A stretch of DNA of 64,000 nucleotides from Thermococcus sp. 21S9 (GTDB taxonomy: Archaea > Methanobacteriota_B > Thermococci > Thermococcales > Thermococcaceae), in the NCBI RefSeq assembly GCF_012027635.1, contig NZ_SNUS01000001.1, forward strand, positions 1,798,001 through 1,862,000, in the 5' to 3' direction. Below the pieces are notes generated by a model. It did no database searches and was not told the origin of the DNA. It was given only the letters and a program-made list of their open reading frames with translations. Shown here in pieces: positions 1 to 8,918 of the stretch. Each line of letters starts with the position of its first letter. Position 1 is the first letter of the stretch. The position numbers and the translations under genes are program-made.

Positions 1-1
1 C

Positions 2-112
2 GAGGAAAACGAGGTTCTCCTTGTATCCAGGGACGAGATAAAGAAACTGCCCAGGATGGACAAGCGCGAGCTGGCAGAGAGGCTCTGGGACGAGATTGAA
101 CGGCTTATCTAA
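2..112 (+). CDS. C-terminal fragment of an unidentified protein (5' end outside window)
   Basis: An open frame enters from the left edge and stops at TAA 110-112, giving 36 residues with a charged, probably helical end (RELAERLWDEIERLI). The MscS promoter begins only about nine bases after the stop. The fragment is too short for family assignment. The frame is supported by its composition, rich in Glu, Arg and Leu like genuine proteins of this genome, and by the lack of a competing frame. Confidence 0.6.
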   Translation, partial: EENEVLLVSRDEIKKLPRMDKRELAERLWDEIERLI

Positions 113-120
113 CCCGAACC

Positions 121-130
121 TTTTTAAGTT
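121..130 (+). promoter_or_regulatory. TATA-like promoter of the MscS gene
   Basis: TTTTTAAGTT follows a CC and lies about 50 bases before the chosen start at 177. This would place transcription start near 150, leaving a leader that contains the GGAGGT at 164-169. Assigned by position and resemblance to the archaeal TATA consensus only. Confidence 0.5.
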
Positions 131-176
131 CCTTTTCTCACCTTTCTTGATAAAACTTCGTATGGAGGTTGTTGGT

Positions 177-983
177 ATGGTGAACTTAAACCAGGCGCTT
201 CCCTACATAGGTGTAACGCCATTTCAACTGATTTCTGCCCTCGTCATCCTGATAGTGGGCTACGTAATCGCGAAGGCCATCGTTGGGACATTCAAGAGGG
301 CCCTCAAGAAAACCAAGCTTCCGCCCCTCGTTGTTGAGTTCCTGGGCAGGTTTTTGGCCATTGGTCTCTACCTGATAGTCCTTATAGTGGCCCTCGGGGC
401 CGTTGGAATCTCGGTATCGCCGATAATCCTTGGCCTGTCGGCGGTGATAGGCCTAATCCTCGGCTTCGGTCTGCAGGACACCCTTACGAACCTCGCCGCT
501 GGGGTGTGGCTCGCCGCGCTGAGGCCCGTTGACATAGGGGAAGTTGTGGAAGTTGCCGGCAAGACGGGCAAGGTCAACAACATCGGCCTGATGGGAACTG
601 AACTCCTGACACCTGACAACAAACTGATAACGATTCCCAACAAGCTCGTCTGGGGAAGCGTCATCACCAACTACACCCGATTACCCACGAGAAGGGTTGA
701 GGTTGACGTTGGAGTGGCCTATGGAACAGACCTCGACAGGGCCATAAAGCTCGCGATAGACCTCATGAAGAGCCACCCGAAAGTTCTCAGCGATCCCGAG
801 CCGAGCGTGGTTATAACGGCCCTCGCCGATTCCTCGATAAACCTCCAGCTCCGTGCCTGGGCGAAGACCGAGGACTACTGGGCAGTCAAGGGCGACCTTA
901 CGAAGGGCATTTACGAGCTCTACACCAGGGAAGGCATCGAGATTCCGTTCCCGCAACTCGACGTCCACCTGAAGAACGAATGA
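177..983 (+). CDS. MscS-family small-conductance mechanosensitive channel
   Basis: 268-residue membrane protein that should open under membrane tension and release solutes during hypo-osmotic shock. Three N-terminal hydrophobic helices (roughly residues 12-35, 58-80 and 85-115) are followed by the MscS pore-lining and beta-domain signature: GFGLQDTLTNLAAG, then RPVDIGEVVEV, then a soluble alpha/beta tail. Length is typical of the minimal MscS core. The ATG at 177 is chosen because GGAGGT at 164-169 sits at the right spacing. ATG 162 and TTG 96 are also in frame, but the latter would overlap the upstream gene. Monocistronic from the sequence. Confidence 0.93.
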   Translation: MVNLNQALPYIGVTPFQLISALVILIVGYVIAKAIVGTFKRALKKTKLPPLVVEFLGRFLAIGLYLIVLIVALGAVGISVSPIILGLSAVIGLILGFGLQDTLTNLAAGVWLAALRPVDIGEVVEVAGKTGKVNNIGLMGTELLTPDNKLITIPNKLVWGSVITNYTRLPTRRVEVDVGVAYGTDLDRAIKLAIDLMKSHPKVLSDPEPSVVITALADSSINLQLRAWAKTEDYWAVKGDLTKGIYELYTREGIEIPFPQLDVHLKNE

Positions 984-1097
984 TTTTCGCATTTTTCTCC
1001 ATTTTCCCGCAGTTTGTGTGCGGGTCTCTTCTCAAACCTTTCGTTTTAAACCAAAAGGTTCATATCAAACCCGGGTTACTACCTCTGGTGAAGCCGG

Positions 1098-1778
1098 ATG
1101 AAGAAGATAGGCCTTATCGGAGGGACGACCCCGGAGTCAACCTGCTATTATTACAGGAAGTACCTTGAGGTCAGCAGGGAGCGCTTCGAGCCCAACGTTT
1201 ATCCCGAGCTGATAATCTACTCCATAAACTTCAAGGAGTTCGTGGACAACCCGAGGGGCTGGGAGGGCAGGAAGGAGATACTCATCAACGCGGCGAAGGC
1301 CCTTGAGCGGGCGGGGGCGGAGATAATAGCCCTGACCGCGAACACTCCCCACATAGTCTTTCCCGACGTCCAGAAGGCTATTAACACGCCGATGGTCAGC
1401 ATAATCGACGCCCTCATAGAGGAGATGAGAAAGAGGGGCGTTAGGAAGGTTCTCCTCCTCGGAACGAAGACGACGATGACAGCCGAGTTTTACAAGAAGG
1501 CCCTCCGCGAAGCCGGCTTCGAAGTCCTGACGCCGAACGCAGAGGAAATCGAAGAAGTTGAGAGGATAATCAAGGAGGAGCTTGCCCTCGGCAACTTCGC
1601 GAGCAGGGACTGGATAATAGACCTAATCAACCGCTATATCAAAGAAATGAGCATCGAGGGAGTCATACTCGGTTGCACGGAACTCCCGCTCATCGTCAAG
1701 GCCGGAGACGTCGATGCCGAGGTCTTTGATACCGTCGACATCCACATGAGAAAGCTCATCGACCTCGCGAGCGAGTGA
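1098..1778 (+). CDS. aspartate/glutamate racemase family protein
   Basis: 226-residue soluble protein of the Asp/Glu/hydantoin racemase superfamily. The N-terminal GLIGGTTPESTCYYY matches the aspartate-racemase start, and the second catalytic cysteine is present in ILGCTELPL (Cys193). Canonical two-base racemases carry a first cysteine in a C-N-T-x-H motif. Here that motif reads ANTPH, with Ala81 in the cysteine position. The E. coli relative YgeA has Thr there. The protein may therefore be one-sided, L-specific, or have a different activity. The start is supported by GGTGA about ten bases upstream. Confidence 0.85.
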   Translation: MKKIGLIGGTTPESTCYYYRKYLEVSRERFEPNVYPELIIYSINFKEFVDNPRGWEGRKEILINAAKALERAGAEIIALTANTPHIVFPDVQKAINTPMVSIIDALIEEMRKRGVRKVLLLGTKTTMTAEFYKKALREAGFEVLTPNAEEIEEVERIIKEELALGNFASRDWIIDLINRYIKEMSIEGVILGCTELPLIVKAGDVDAEVFDTVDIHMRKLIDLASE

Positions 1779-1787
1779 CTGGCTCCT

Positions 1788-1800
1788 CTCCTTTTTCCTG
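1788..1800 (+). terminator. T-rich terminator candidate after the racemase-like gene
   Basis: A pyrimidine-rich tract ending in TTTTTCCTG lies 10-20 bases after the TGA. Oligo-T tracts without strong hairpins terminate archaeal transcription. Assigned by composition only. Confidence 0.35.
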
Positions 1801-1836
1801 TCATTGTAGGCTACAAAGTTAAAGAAAATGAGAAAA

Positions 1837-3159
1837 TCACTTCGTCGCCCTCGTTATGCCGACGTCCTTAACGAGGACGTAGGGCGTGATTACGGGCCTC
1901 GAAACCTCCCACCAGTGCACCTGGAACGGCTCGTTGCCTATAGCGACCACGTTGCTCAAAATTCTCTGAAGGTTGTCGCTCACCCTAATGTTCCTTATCG
2001 GCTTGAACTCACCGTTCTCGACCAGGAAGATTCCGTCGCGCGGTATCGTCGAGAAGTCGCCGGTCACGTAGTTCTGGAAGCGCGTGTACCAGACGTTGGT
2101 AATGTAGATGCCCCGCTTAACCTCGCTGAACAGCTCGGCCTTGGAGTAGTCGCCCGGTTCGAGGACGAGGTTCCAGGGCCTCGGCATTATCAAGCCGGCG
2201 TTGGCAGTCGTCTCGGTTCCGTACTTCTTGGCGAGGCTCGTGTTGAGGAGGAACGTCTTGAAGGTTCCGTTCTCTATGACGGTAGTTTCCCTCGTAGGAA
2301 CGCCCTCGTCGTCGAATTTCCTCGTGCCGTAGCCGTTGGGCAGGTTGCCTATATCCTTGAGCGTTACCAGCTCACTCGCGACCTTCTGACCCAGCTTTCC
2401 GGCCAGGAAAGAGAAGCCCGCCTCGGCCGCGTAGGCTGAGAGCATGAAGCCCATGTAGCTGAGAAGGTTCGCGAAGGCGAGCGGGTCGAAGATGACGTCG
2501 AACCTCCCCTCGGGCCCCTGCACAGGGTCCTTGGCCATGTGGGCAATCTCGCCGGCCTTCCTCCCGGCAAGCTCGGGGTCGAACTTCTTCAGAACCCTCG
2601 CGGAGCACGTCCCGTGTCCGCTCTCAAGGTCGCCCACGAAAGCGCGAACGCTTATCTCTATTCCGGTTCCCTCGTCGAAGGCCTCCACCCCGTTGCTCGT
2701 GGTCAGGTAAAGCCTGTTGTGGTCGGTGTAGAGAACCCCTGCCACGCGCTTCGCCCCCTCGCTCAGGGCGGTGTTTATCGCTATTTCCACGTAGTCGTTC
2801 GGTTCGTCGAGCTCAACTATCGCCTTATCGAAGGTCTCGGGGATGTCTTTATACTGGAACGGCCCCTCTGCGATGCCGTAGTAGTCCTCCTTGGGCGAGA
2901 GGTTCTCGATGTTCTTCTTGAGGGTCTTCAGAACCCGCTCGACGTTCTCCTCGCTCAGCTCGGTTATAGTTGTGCTCGCTATCCTCTTGTCCTTCTCGAC
3001 GAAGAGTTCAACCTTCCTCTCGTGCCAGTGCTTGGCAACGGTAATCTCGTTGTTCGCAAAGCGCACCTGCCTCCTGTTCGTTTCGTAGCTCAGAACGACG
3101 ACGTCGCCGAAGCCAAGCTCTTCAGCTTTTTTGAGTATGAACTCGTTAAGCTCGAACAT
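1837..3159 (-). CDS. tldE: TldE/PmbA-family subunit of the TldD-TldE metalloprotease
   Basis: 440-residue protein with the PmbA/TldE fold. It lacks the HExxxH zinc motif, as expected for the non-catalytic subunit that forms the TldD/TldE heterodimer cleaving unfolded peptides. It lies 10 bases downstream of tldD on the same strand. The ATG at 3159 is chosen over the in-frame GTG at 3168 because GAGGTG lies about six bases upstream and overlaps the GTG. Cotranscription and overall similarity to its partner support the call. Confidence 0.9.
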   Translation of the reverse strand: MFELNEFILKKAEELGFGDVVVLSYETNRRQVRFANNEITVAKHWHERKVELFVEKDKRIASTTITELSEENVERVLKTLKKNIENLSPKEDYYGIAEGPFQYKDIPETFDKAIVELDEPNDYVEIAINTALSEGAKRVAGVLYTDHNRLYLTTSNGVEAFDEGTGIEISVRAFVGDLESGHGTCSARVLKKFDPELAGRKAGEIAHMAKDPVQGPEGRFDVIFDPLAFANLLSYMGFMLSAYAAEAGFSFLAGKLGQKVASELVTLKDIGNLPNGYGTRKFDDEGVPTRETTVIENGTFKTFLLNTSLAKKYGTETTANAGLIMPRPWNLVLEPGDYSKAELFSEVKRGIYITNVWYTRFQNYVTGDFSTIPRDGIFLVENGEFKPIRNIRVSDNLQRILSNVVAIGNEPFQVHWWEVSRPVITPYVLVKDVGITRATK

Positions 3160-3169
3160 CGCCACCACC

Positions 3170-4588
3170 TCACGGCCTCCTCAGCGGTATGTCCCTAAGC
3201 CTCGCGTGCGCTCCACCCATCCAGACGGGGACGCCCTGTCCCGGCTCGCCCTTGCCACAGGTTCCGGGGTAGAACTCAACCTCCTTACCAACGGCGTCAA
3301 CACTGCTCCACAAAGCTCTCGTGGTTATCTCAAGGATTGGCCTCCTGACCGGGTACTTTATCTCGCCGTTCTCGATGAGGTAGGCTTCCCTGCCGATGTA
3401 CCTCTGCTGGTAGCGCCTGTCGTCGATGTTCCACTCGTTGAAGGACACCATGTAGACGCCGAGCTTGATGTCCTCAATCAGCTCTTCGAAGGAGTAATCG
3501 CCGGGCGCGAGGTATGTGTTGGCCATCCTCACTATCGGCTCGCGGTTGTAGTTTATCGCCCTCGCGGAGGCGTTCGAGCGCTGTCCGAGCTTTCTGGCGT
3601 ATTCCCGGTTGGTGAGGAACTCTGTTATGATTCCGTTCCTAATCAGGTAGCGCGGTCTCGCCTTAACGCCCTCGTCGTCATACAGATAGAAGCCCCAGCT
3701 GTTCGGAATCGTCGGGTCGTCTATGACAGTGACTACCTCGCTTCCGATTCTCTCGCCGAGCATGTCGGGCTTGACAAAGCTCTCCCCGGCTTGAGCGGCC
3801 TCCCTCCCGAAAATCCTGTCGGACTCGTATGGATGCCCAACGCTCTCGTGAACCGCTATACCGGCAACTTCGGGGCTTATGACGAGGTCAACCCTTCCCT
3901 CAGGTGGCTTCTTGCCCTCGGTTATGAGCCTCTTCAGGGCTTTGACGTCCTTCACCGCCCAGTTCCAGGGCTCGTCCTTCTCGATTAGCTCGAAACCACC
4001 CGAGAATGCCCTCTGGACGAAGGGAGCCTGCTCCATCTGGCCGTTCTCGAAGACGACGAGGTTGTAGACAACGGAAACGCGCGGGATTTTACTCTTCACG
4101 TAGGCGCCTTCGCTGTTGACAAAGACCTTCTTCCAGAGCTGGTCGGAGTACATTAAATAGCGCATCGGCACGTTTGCACCGGTGGCCTTAACCTCTTCCT
4201 CGATTTTCCTCAGGATTTCGAGCTTCTCCTCCGGGGAAATATCCCTGAAGTCCTTCTTCATCTTGACCTTGTAGGAAACGCGGTGGAAGTCCTCATCGCT
4301 GAACTCAATCGGCTCGTTTCTGACCTGGGAAGCCGCTTTCGCCAGCTTGACGGCCCTCTTAACGGCCTCGGCGACGCTTTCCTTAGTTAGGACGTTAGTG
4401 CTCGCGAACCCCATTCCGCCGTTGGCGAGGACCCTTATCCCTATTCCCCTGTCGGCCTCGATGCCTATTCCCTCGGGAGAACCGTTCTTCATGGCAAGGT
4501 GAGTCCCGCTCTTCTCCTCGTAGCGGGCCTCGGCGTAGGAAGCGCCAAGCTCAAGGGCCTTCTCGACCGCGAACTCCAAAAGCTCCAT
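3170..4588 (-). CDS. tldD: TldD zinc metalloprotease
   Basis: 472-residue catalytic subunit of the TldD/TldE protease. The zinc-binding HExxxH motif is visible as VHESVGH in the middle of the protein (near residue 245). TldD/E is known from microcin B17 maturation and CcdA turnover in bacteria; the archaeal role is probably peptide or unfolded-protein degradation. Start at ATG 4588, six bases after GAGGTG; the ATG at 4594 would abut the ribosome-binding site. First gene of a two-gene operon with tldE. Confidence 0.93.
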   Translation of the reverse strand: MELLEFAVEKALELGASYAEARYEEKSGTHLAMKNGSPEGIGIEADRGIGIRVLANGGMGFASTNVLTKESVAEAVKRAVKLAKAASQVRNEPIEFSDEDFHRVSYKVKMKKDFRDISPEEKLEILRKIEEEVKATGANVPMRYLMYSDQLWKKVFVNSEGAYVKSKIPRVSVVYNLVVFENGQMEQAPFVQRAFSGGFELIEKDEPWNWAVKDVKALKRLITEGKKPPEGRVDLVISPEVAGIAVHESVGHPYESDRIFGREAAQAGESFVKPDMLGERIGSEVVTVIDDPTIPNSWGFYLYDDEGVKARPRYLIRNGIITEFLTNREYARKLGQRSNASARAINYNREPIVRMANTYLAPGDYSFEELIEDIKLGVYMVSFNEWNIDDRRYQQRYIGREAYLIENGEIKYPVRRPILEITTRALWSSVDAVGKEVEFYPGTCGKGEPGQGVPVWMGGAHARLRDIPLRRP

Positions 4589-4715
4589 GCACATCACCTC
4601 GGATTACTGCATAGAATAGTTCACGGGGGAGTATAAAAGTCTTTTCGCTCAGATGACGGTCGAAAGGAAGGGAAAGTTTAAGTCTCCCAATGTCCAATGT
4701 TAGGAAGGTGAGAAG

Positions 4716-4934
4716 ATGAGCGAGAGCGTAAATATTGCCCTCATACTTCGTGACATTCAACTCATGCGGAAGAAACTGGACGAGATAGAGGAGGAACTTC
4801 TCAAGCTGAAGGTTAGGGAGCTTGAGGAAGAAGAGGTCAGTGATGAGGAGCTTAGGGAGCTGGAGAGACTCTCCAAAGAAACCCTTGAAAACGGGATTCC
4901 CTGGGAAGAGGCTAAGAAAGAGCTTGGCCTTTGA
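4716..4934 (+). CDS. putative RelB-type antitoxin
   Basis: 72-residue, strongly acidic and helical protein with a C-terminal segment ending in GIPWEEAKKELGL, the usual short antitoxin tail. It sits 10 bases upstream of a RelE-family gene. Antitoxins of this kind wrap the toxin with the C-terminal half and autorepress the promoter with the N-terminal half. GGTGAG precedes the ATG at the right distance. Identified mainly by size, charge and position before the toxin. Confidence 0.75.
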   Translation: MSESVNIALILRDIQLMRKKLDEIEEELLKLKVRELEEEEVSDEELRELERLSKETLENGIPWEEAKKELGL

Positions 4935-4944
4935 GGTGCTTTGA

Positions 4945-5211
4945 ATGGTTTACAACGTTCTCCTCCACAGAAACGTCTTAAAAAGATTGAGAGACGCTCC
5001 CGAGCACATAAGACGGAAATTTGAAGAACTCGTTGAAGAACTCAAATATAACCCAATCCCTTCTGAAAAGTTTGACGTTAAGAAGCTCAAGGGAAGAGAG
5101 AACACCTTTCGAGTTCGTCTGGGTGAGTACCGGGTAATCTACGAGCTTCAGAGAAAGAAACTGCTTATTCTCGTTATCAAATTTGGAAAGCGGGAGAACG
5201 TTTACGAATAA
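4945..5211 (+). CDS. RelE/ParE-family toxin
   Basis: 88-residue basic protein of the RelE fold. It has an N-terminal helical hairpin (RNVLKRLRDAPEHIRRKF), the core strand motif FRVRLGEYRVIYE, and a C-terminal KFGKRENVYE typical of archaeal RelE. RelE cleaves mRNA in the ribosomal A site. It forms a two-gene module with the upstream antitoxin. A second, only distantly similar RelE is encoded at 50397-50654. Confidence 0.88.
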   Translation: MVYNVLLHRNVLKRLRDAPEHIRRKFEELVEELKYNPIPSEKFDVKKLKGRENTFRVRLGEYRVIYELQRKKLLILVIKFGKRENVYE

Positions 5212-5252
5212 AGCAACGAAAACGTTTAATGAAAAAACCCGCACCTTTCACC

Positions 5253-6380
5253 ATGAACTACGTCAGACGGTTCTACATCTCAAGCCTCCTTCACCTGACT
5301 TTCTACTCAGGCTTCTACCTAATCTACCTCCGGAGCCTCGGCCTCACCGACGGACAGATTGGCCTCCTCATCGGCCTCTCGCTCGTTCTCGTTGCCCTGC
5401 TTGAGGTCCCGACCGGGGTGGTTGCAGATAAAATCTCGAAGAAGGCGAGAGTCCTGCTCTCTAAACTCCTGCTGGTTCCCGGGACGCTCCTCCTCTACCT
5501 CGCGCACTCCTTCCCCGGCGTTCTCCTTGCAACCCTCTTTAATTCGCTCGCGGTTGCGTTCCTAACCGGCGCGGAAACGGGCTGGCTCTACGAACTACTT
5601 TCCAGAGACGGAAGGGAGGGCGAATACCCGAAGGTTTATGGGAGGTTGAGGTCGTTCGAGATGGCCGGAAGCTTCCTCGGAGCCGTTGGCGGAGGTTTCA
5701 TCGCACACTCCCTCGGCATGCGTTTTGCGGTTCTGCTCAGCGTCCCCTTCGCGCTCCTCTCGGCACTAATCCTCGCCACGGTTCCAACGGATACCGCGAA
5801 AAGTAGTGCCTCTTACGGTAGGCACCTGCTCGAAAGCCTCCGCTTCGTCAGAAACTCTCCGGAAGTCCTCTGGCTCTTCATCTACGCTAACCTCATAGGC
5901 CTTCCCCTAACGGTTTTCACGTCCTTCATTCAACTCTACTTCTACGGCCTCATCGCTTCCGTTATAGTAATCTCGTGGATTTCCGCCGGCTACACCATGA
6001 TAAGCGGAATCTCGTGGTACTTTGACTTTGGCGAAAAGCTCAGGGCGGTCATTTACAGGTGGTCTCCCGTGTTAATTCCCTCCCTAACCTTACTCGCGGG
6101 GTTAAACGGCTACCTCGGTTTCCTCACGCTGGTTTTTGGAAGTCTCCTCTTCGCTCAGGTGTTCAAGGAGTGGCAGGGACGCTTTCAGAGAGCCATTCCC
6201 GACGAGAAGAGGGCAACAATAGGTTCGTTCTACTCCCTCTTCACGGCAACGCTGAACGGAGGTTTAAACACTTTGGCCGGCTGGCTCTATGGGCGCGTTG
6301 GGATAATGAAAGGCCTCATTTTGCTGTCCGTCGTTTTCCTCCTGCTCGGAGCCGGGACAGCCCTGAAAAAAGAGAGGTAG
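5253..6380 (+). CDS. MFS transporter
   Basis: About 375-residue membrane protein with 11-12 predicted helices. It carries the MFS loop 2-3 pattern GVVADKISKKAR and a long N-terminal half beginning YISSLLHLTFYSGFYLIYL. The substrate cannot be read from the sequence. Two starts are possible: ATG 5229 and ATG 5253. Neither has a ribosome-binding site. TTTAATG at 5224-5230 is a TATA-like element about 26 bases before 5253, which favours a leaderless start there. It is convergent with the MazG-like gene and ends one base from that gene's stop. Confidence 0.85.
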   Translation: MNYVRRFYISSLLHLTFYSGFYLIYLRSLGLTDGQIGLLIGLSLVLVALLEVPTGVVADKISKKARVLLSKLLLVPGTLLLYLAHSFPGVLLATLFNSLAVAFLTGAETGWLYELLSRDGREGEYPKVYGRLRSFEMAGSFLGAVGGGFIAHSLGMRFAVLLSVPFALLSALILATVPTDTAKSSASYGRHLLESLRFVRNSPEVLWLFIYANLIGLPLTVFTSFIQLYFYGLIASVIVISWISAGYTMISGISWYFDFGEKLRAVIYRWSPVLIPSLTLLAGLNGYLGFLTLVFGSLLFAQVFKEWQGRFQRAIPDEKRATIGSFYSLFTATLNGGLNTLAGWLYGRVGIMKGLILLSVVFLLLGAGTALKKER

Positions 6381-6683
6381 TCAGAACTTCTCCTCGCACT
6401 CACAGGGCTTCTTCCCGCAGTAGGGACAGACGCCAGGGTACTTCTCCTTGACGGCCTCCTCCAAATCAACGTCGAGTAGGTTTGCAAGGCTCGCGAGCCA
6501 AGCTAAAACGTCGGCAAATTCTTCCTCCATAGCCTCGCGGTCGTTTTTCCGTATCGCCTCGCTCAGCTCGCCTACTTCCTCGACGAACCAGAGGAAGGTT
6601 TTTTCCACTCCCCTCTTTGAGTCCTTGTGGAAGTAGATTTCCCGAATCATCTCCTGGAATTCCCTGAGCTCCACCTTCACCAC
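6381..6683 (-). CDS. MazG-like nucleotide pyrophosphohydrolase
   Basis: 100-residue all-helical protein of the MazG/dUTPase-like NTP pyrophosphatase group. The metal-binding pattern EEVGELSEAI followed by EEFADVLAWLASL gives the expected ExxE...ExxD arrangement. It probably hydrolyses non-canonical NTPs. The C-terminus carries an unusual CPYCGKKPCEC tail that could bind zinc. The start is uncertain: GTG at 6683, 6680 or 6674, the last preceded by GGTGG. Its start lies just 12 bases from the tRNA-Arg 3' end on the same strand, so it may be transcribed from the tRNA promoter. Confidence 0.82.
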   Translation of the reverse strand: MVKVELREFQEMIREIYFHKDSKRGVEKTFLWFVEEVGELSEAIRKNDREAMEEEFADVLAWLASLANLLDVDLEEAVKEKYPGVCPYCGKKPCECEEKF

Positions 6684-6695
6684 CGAAAAGAGTTC

Positions 6696-6772
<77 letters not shown>

Positions 6773-6795
6773 TCGCTCATAGGGTTTCGGGGCGG

Positions 6796-6806
6796 TTTTA
6801 TAAAAG
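6796..6806 (-). promoter_or_regulatory. TATA promoter of tRNA-Arg
   Basis: On the minus strand CTTTTATAAAA lies 24-34 bases before the tRNA 5' end at 6772, the expected spacing for an archaeal tRNA promoter. Confidence 0.75.
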
Positions 6807-6835
6807 TTGCGGTGGAAATGGAAAGAAAAGAAAGC

Positions 6836-8845
6836 TCAGCGCCTCTTCCTGAGGAGGAGTGGCACTATGGCAAGTCCGACGATTAAGGCAGGACCACAGA
6901 TACCCTTCTTGGAGGTAGTGGCAGTGGTGGTAGTGGTTGGACTCGTGCTCGCGGGTGGCTTGCTCTCGGCTATGTTGAGCTCCTTGGTGACGACGGCCTT
7001 GTTTCCGTAGAAGTCCTCGGCCACTATCTCAAGCTTGTACTTGCCGGCCTTGAGTCCCGGAAGCTCGACGATGTAGAAGGTATCGCCGGGCTTTCCGCTT
7101 GAGGGCTCGGCCGGGAACTTATCAACCTTGCCGTACTTGACGATGTTGCCGTTTGAGTCGTAGAGAACCGCGTAGAGGTCCCTGATGCCAAGGTTGTCCT
7201 GGGCGGTGAAGTAAACGGTGAACTGTGAGTCTGGCTTGGGGTGGCTGGGCTGGAGGTAGGCAATCTGAACGACCGGCTTCTCGGTGTCCTTTCCGGTGTC
7301 AACGACGAGCTGGGAGACACCCTTAGGAACGGTCACGTTGAGGAGCATGTAGTACTGGCCGGCTATCTCCCTTGAGGCTATAACCTTGTAGGTGACGTTG
7401 GTGACGCTCGGGTCGACCTTGGCGTTGGCTGGAACCGGGATGACAATAGGGCCGGTAACGCTGTTGTTGAGCTCGTTGATGAACTTGAGAATAGTTCCCA
7501 TGCTGGTCTGGTGCTTGAATATCATGAACTCCTGCGGAACGGGAACGCTGATGAAGTCGCTCCTGACCTTGTCGTTCTCAATCTTAACCGGGGTGTAGGG
7601 CATTTCAACGCTACCGTTCTCGCTGATAACAACGAGGTTGCTTCCGTACCAGGTCGGGCTGTGCCTCGGGTTGGCCGGTGGGTTCGGCTCCTTGTCGGGA
7701 GCGCCGGTCGAGGTGAGGGTGAGGAAGTAGTGCTTGTGGCCCTCCTTGTCGATGTAGAGCCAGTACATGTCGTGGTGGATGTGACCGCTCATCGTGAGCG
7801 GGATGTTGTACTTAACGACGTCCTCAAGGAAGCGCTTCGCGACCTCCTGGTCGGCACCCCAGTAGCGACTGACGTACTCCTTAAGCTGGTCCCAATCGGT
7901 GCTCGGGTCAAGGCCCTGGATGACACCGCCGAGGTAGTTCCAGCGCGGGTTGAAGAAGTACGGGTGGTGGTAGAGGACTATCGGAATGTAACCCTTGTGC
8001 TCGTCGAGAACCTTCTCCATCCACTCAATCTCGTCCATCGTCGGGTAACCGCGGTCTCCTCCGGTGTCGAGGCCGATTATGATGAACTTGCCGATGGTGA
8101 CGTAGAAGTACTTGGGACCGAGAACCTGGGTGTAAACGGTCGGCGGGTCGTCGTGGTTGCCCTTGATTCCAACGACCGGAAGGCCGGAAGCGGAGGCGAG
8201 CTTGGTTATGTTGTAGATTATCTGGTATCCGGTAACGTCACCGCTGGTGTCGACCTCGTCACCGGTGTTTATCATTATGGTAGCACCGTTCATTGCCCAG
8301 TACTGGTAGGCGCTGTAAGTTGCCACAACGCTGTGGAGCGGAATCGGGTTGGAGCACATCTCCTCAAGCTTGTAGACGTTGCTCTGGAAGTACGGTCCGC
8401 AGACGAAACCGACCTTTGCACCGGTGGTGACGTGGGTGTCACTCGTCCAGGCAATCTTGAGGGTCTTCGGCCACTCCTTGAAGACCTTGAGACCGTTCGG
8501 GAGAACGAGAGTTCCCTTGTTGGTCTTTATGAGGAGGAAGTAGTCGTCCGGGGCAATGTCATCCGGGGTCTGAAGGGTGACTGAATTGTCGTCCTTGGAA
8601 ACTATTTGAAGGTCATACGGGCCGTGAAGGACTGAAACAGCTGTCACTGACTCAACCTGAACACCTTCTTTGGGATAGAGCTTGAAGGTGCCTCCGGGGA
8701 TGGCGAACGCCGGAACAACGGGCGCGGGCAGGTAAACGTAGTCGCTGTAGGTCGTTGAGTAGTCCTGAGCCAGCGCTGGAACCGCTCCAAGTGCAGAAAG
8801 GGCAGTTGCAAACGCAATCAGCAGAGCCAACAGCCGCCTGGCCAT
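6836..8845 (-). CDS. secreted calcineurin-like metallophosphoesterase with CGP-CTERM tail
   Basis: 669-residue exported enzyme. It has a signal peptide (residues 1-26, ending ALAQ) and an N-terminal beta domain. The metallophosphoesterase core shows its metal motifs in order: TSDTH (Asp136, His138), NTGDEVD, GIKGNHDD, HHPYF and SGHIHHD. A C-terminal beta domain follows, then a Thr-rich linker and the CGP-CTERM tail GICGPALIVGLAIVPLLLRK. The tail is a known Thermococcaceae surface-sorting signal, so the enzyme should hydrolyse phosphoesters outside the cell. The ATG at 8845 follows GGTGAT; a longer frame to 8938 lacks a signal peptide. Downstream of an ABC importer block on the same strand. 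Confidence 0.9.
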   Translation of the reverse strand: MARRLLALLIAFATALSALGAVPALAQDYSTTYSDYVYLPAPVVPAFAIPGGTFKLYPKEGVQVESVTAVSVLHGPYDLQIVSKDDNSVTLQTPDDIAPDDYFLLIKTNKGTLVLPNGLKVFKEWPKTLKIAWTSDTHVTTGAKVGFVCGPYFQSNVYKLEEMCSNPIPLHSVVATYSAYQYWAMNGATIMINTGDEVDTSGDVTGYQIIYNITKLASASGLPVVGIKGNHDDPPTVYTQVLGPKYFYVTIGKFIIIGLDTGGDRGYPTMDEIEWMEKVLDEHKGYIPIVLYHHPYFFNPRWNYLGGVIQGLDPSTDWDQLKEYVSRYWGADQEVAKRFLEDVVKYNIPLTMSGHIHHDMYWLYIDKEGHKHYFLTLTSTGAPDKEPNPPANPRHSPTWYGSNLVVISENGSVEMPYTPVKIENDKVRSDFISVPVPQEFMIFKHQTSMGTILKFINELNNSVTGPIVIPVPANAKVDPSVTNVTYKVIASREIAGQYYMLLNVTVPKGVSQLVVDTGKDTEKPVVQIAYLQPSHPKPDSQFTVYFTAQDNLGIRDLYAVLYDSNGNIVKYGKVDKFPAEPSSGKPGDTFYIVELPGLKAGKYKLEIVAEDFYGNKAVVTKELNIAESKPPASTSPTTTTTATTSKKGICGPALIVGLAIVPLLLRKRR

Positions 8846-8918
8846 GGTATCACCGGTACAAGGGGAGAAAAGGCGCTTAAAACCTTTCCCGTTTGAAATC
8901 TGTCCAACGAGACGCCCG

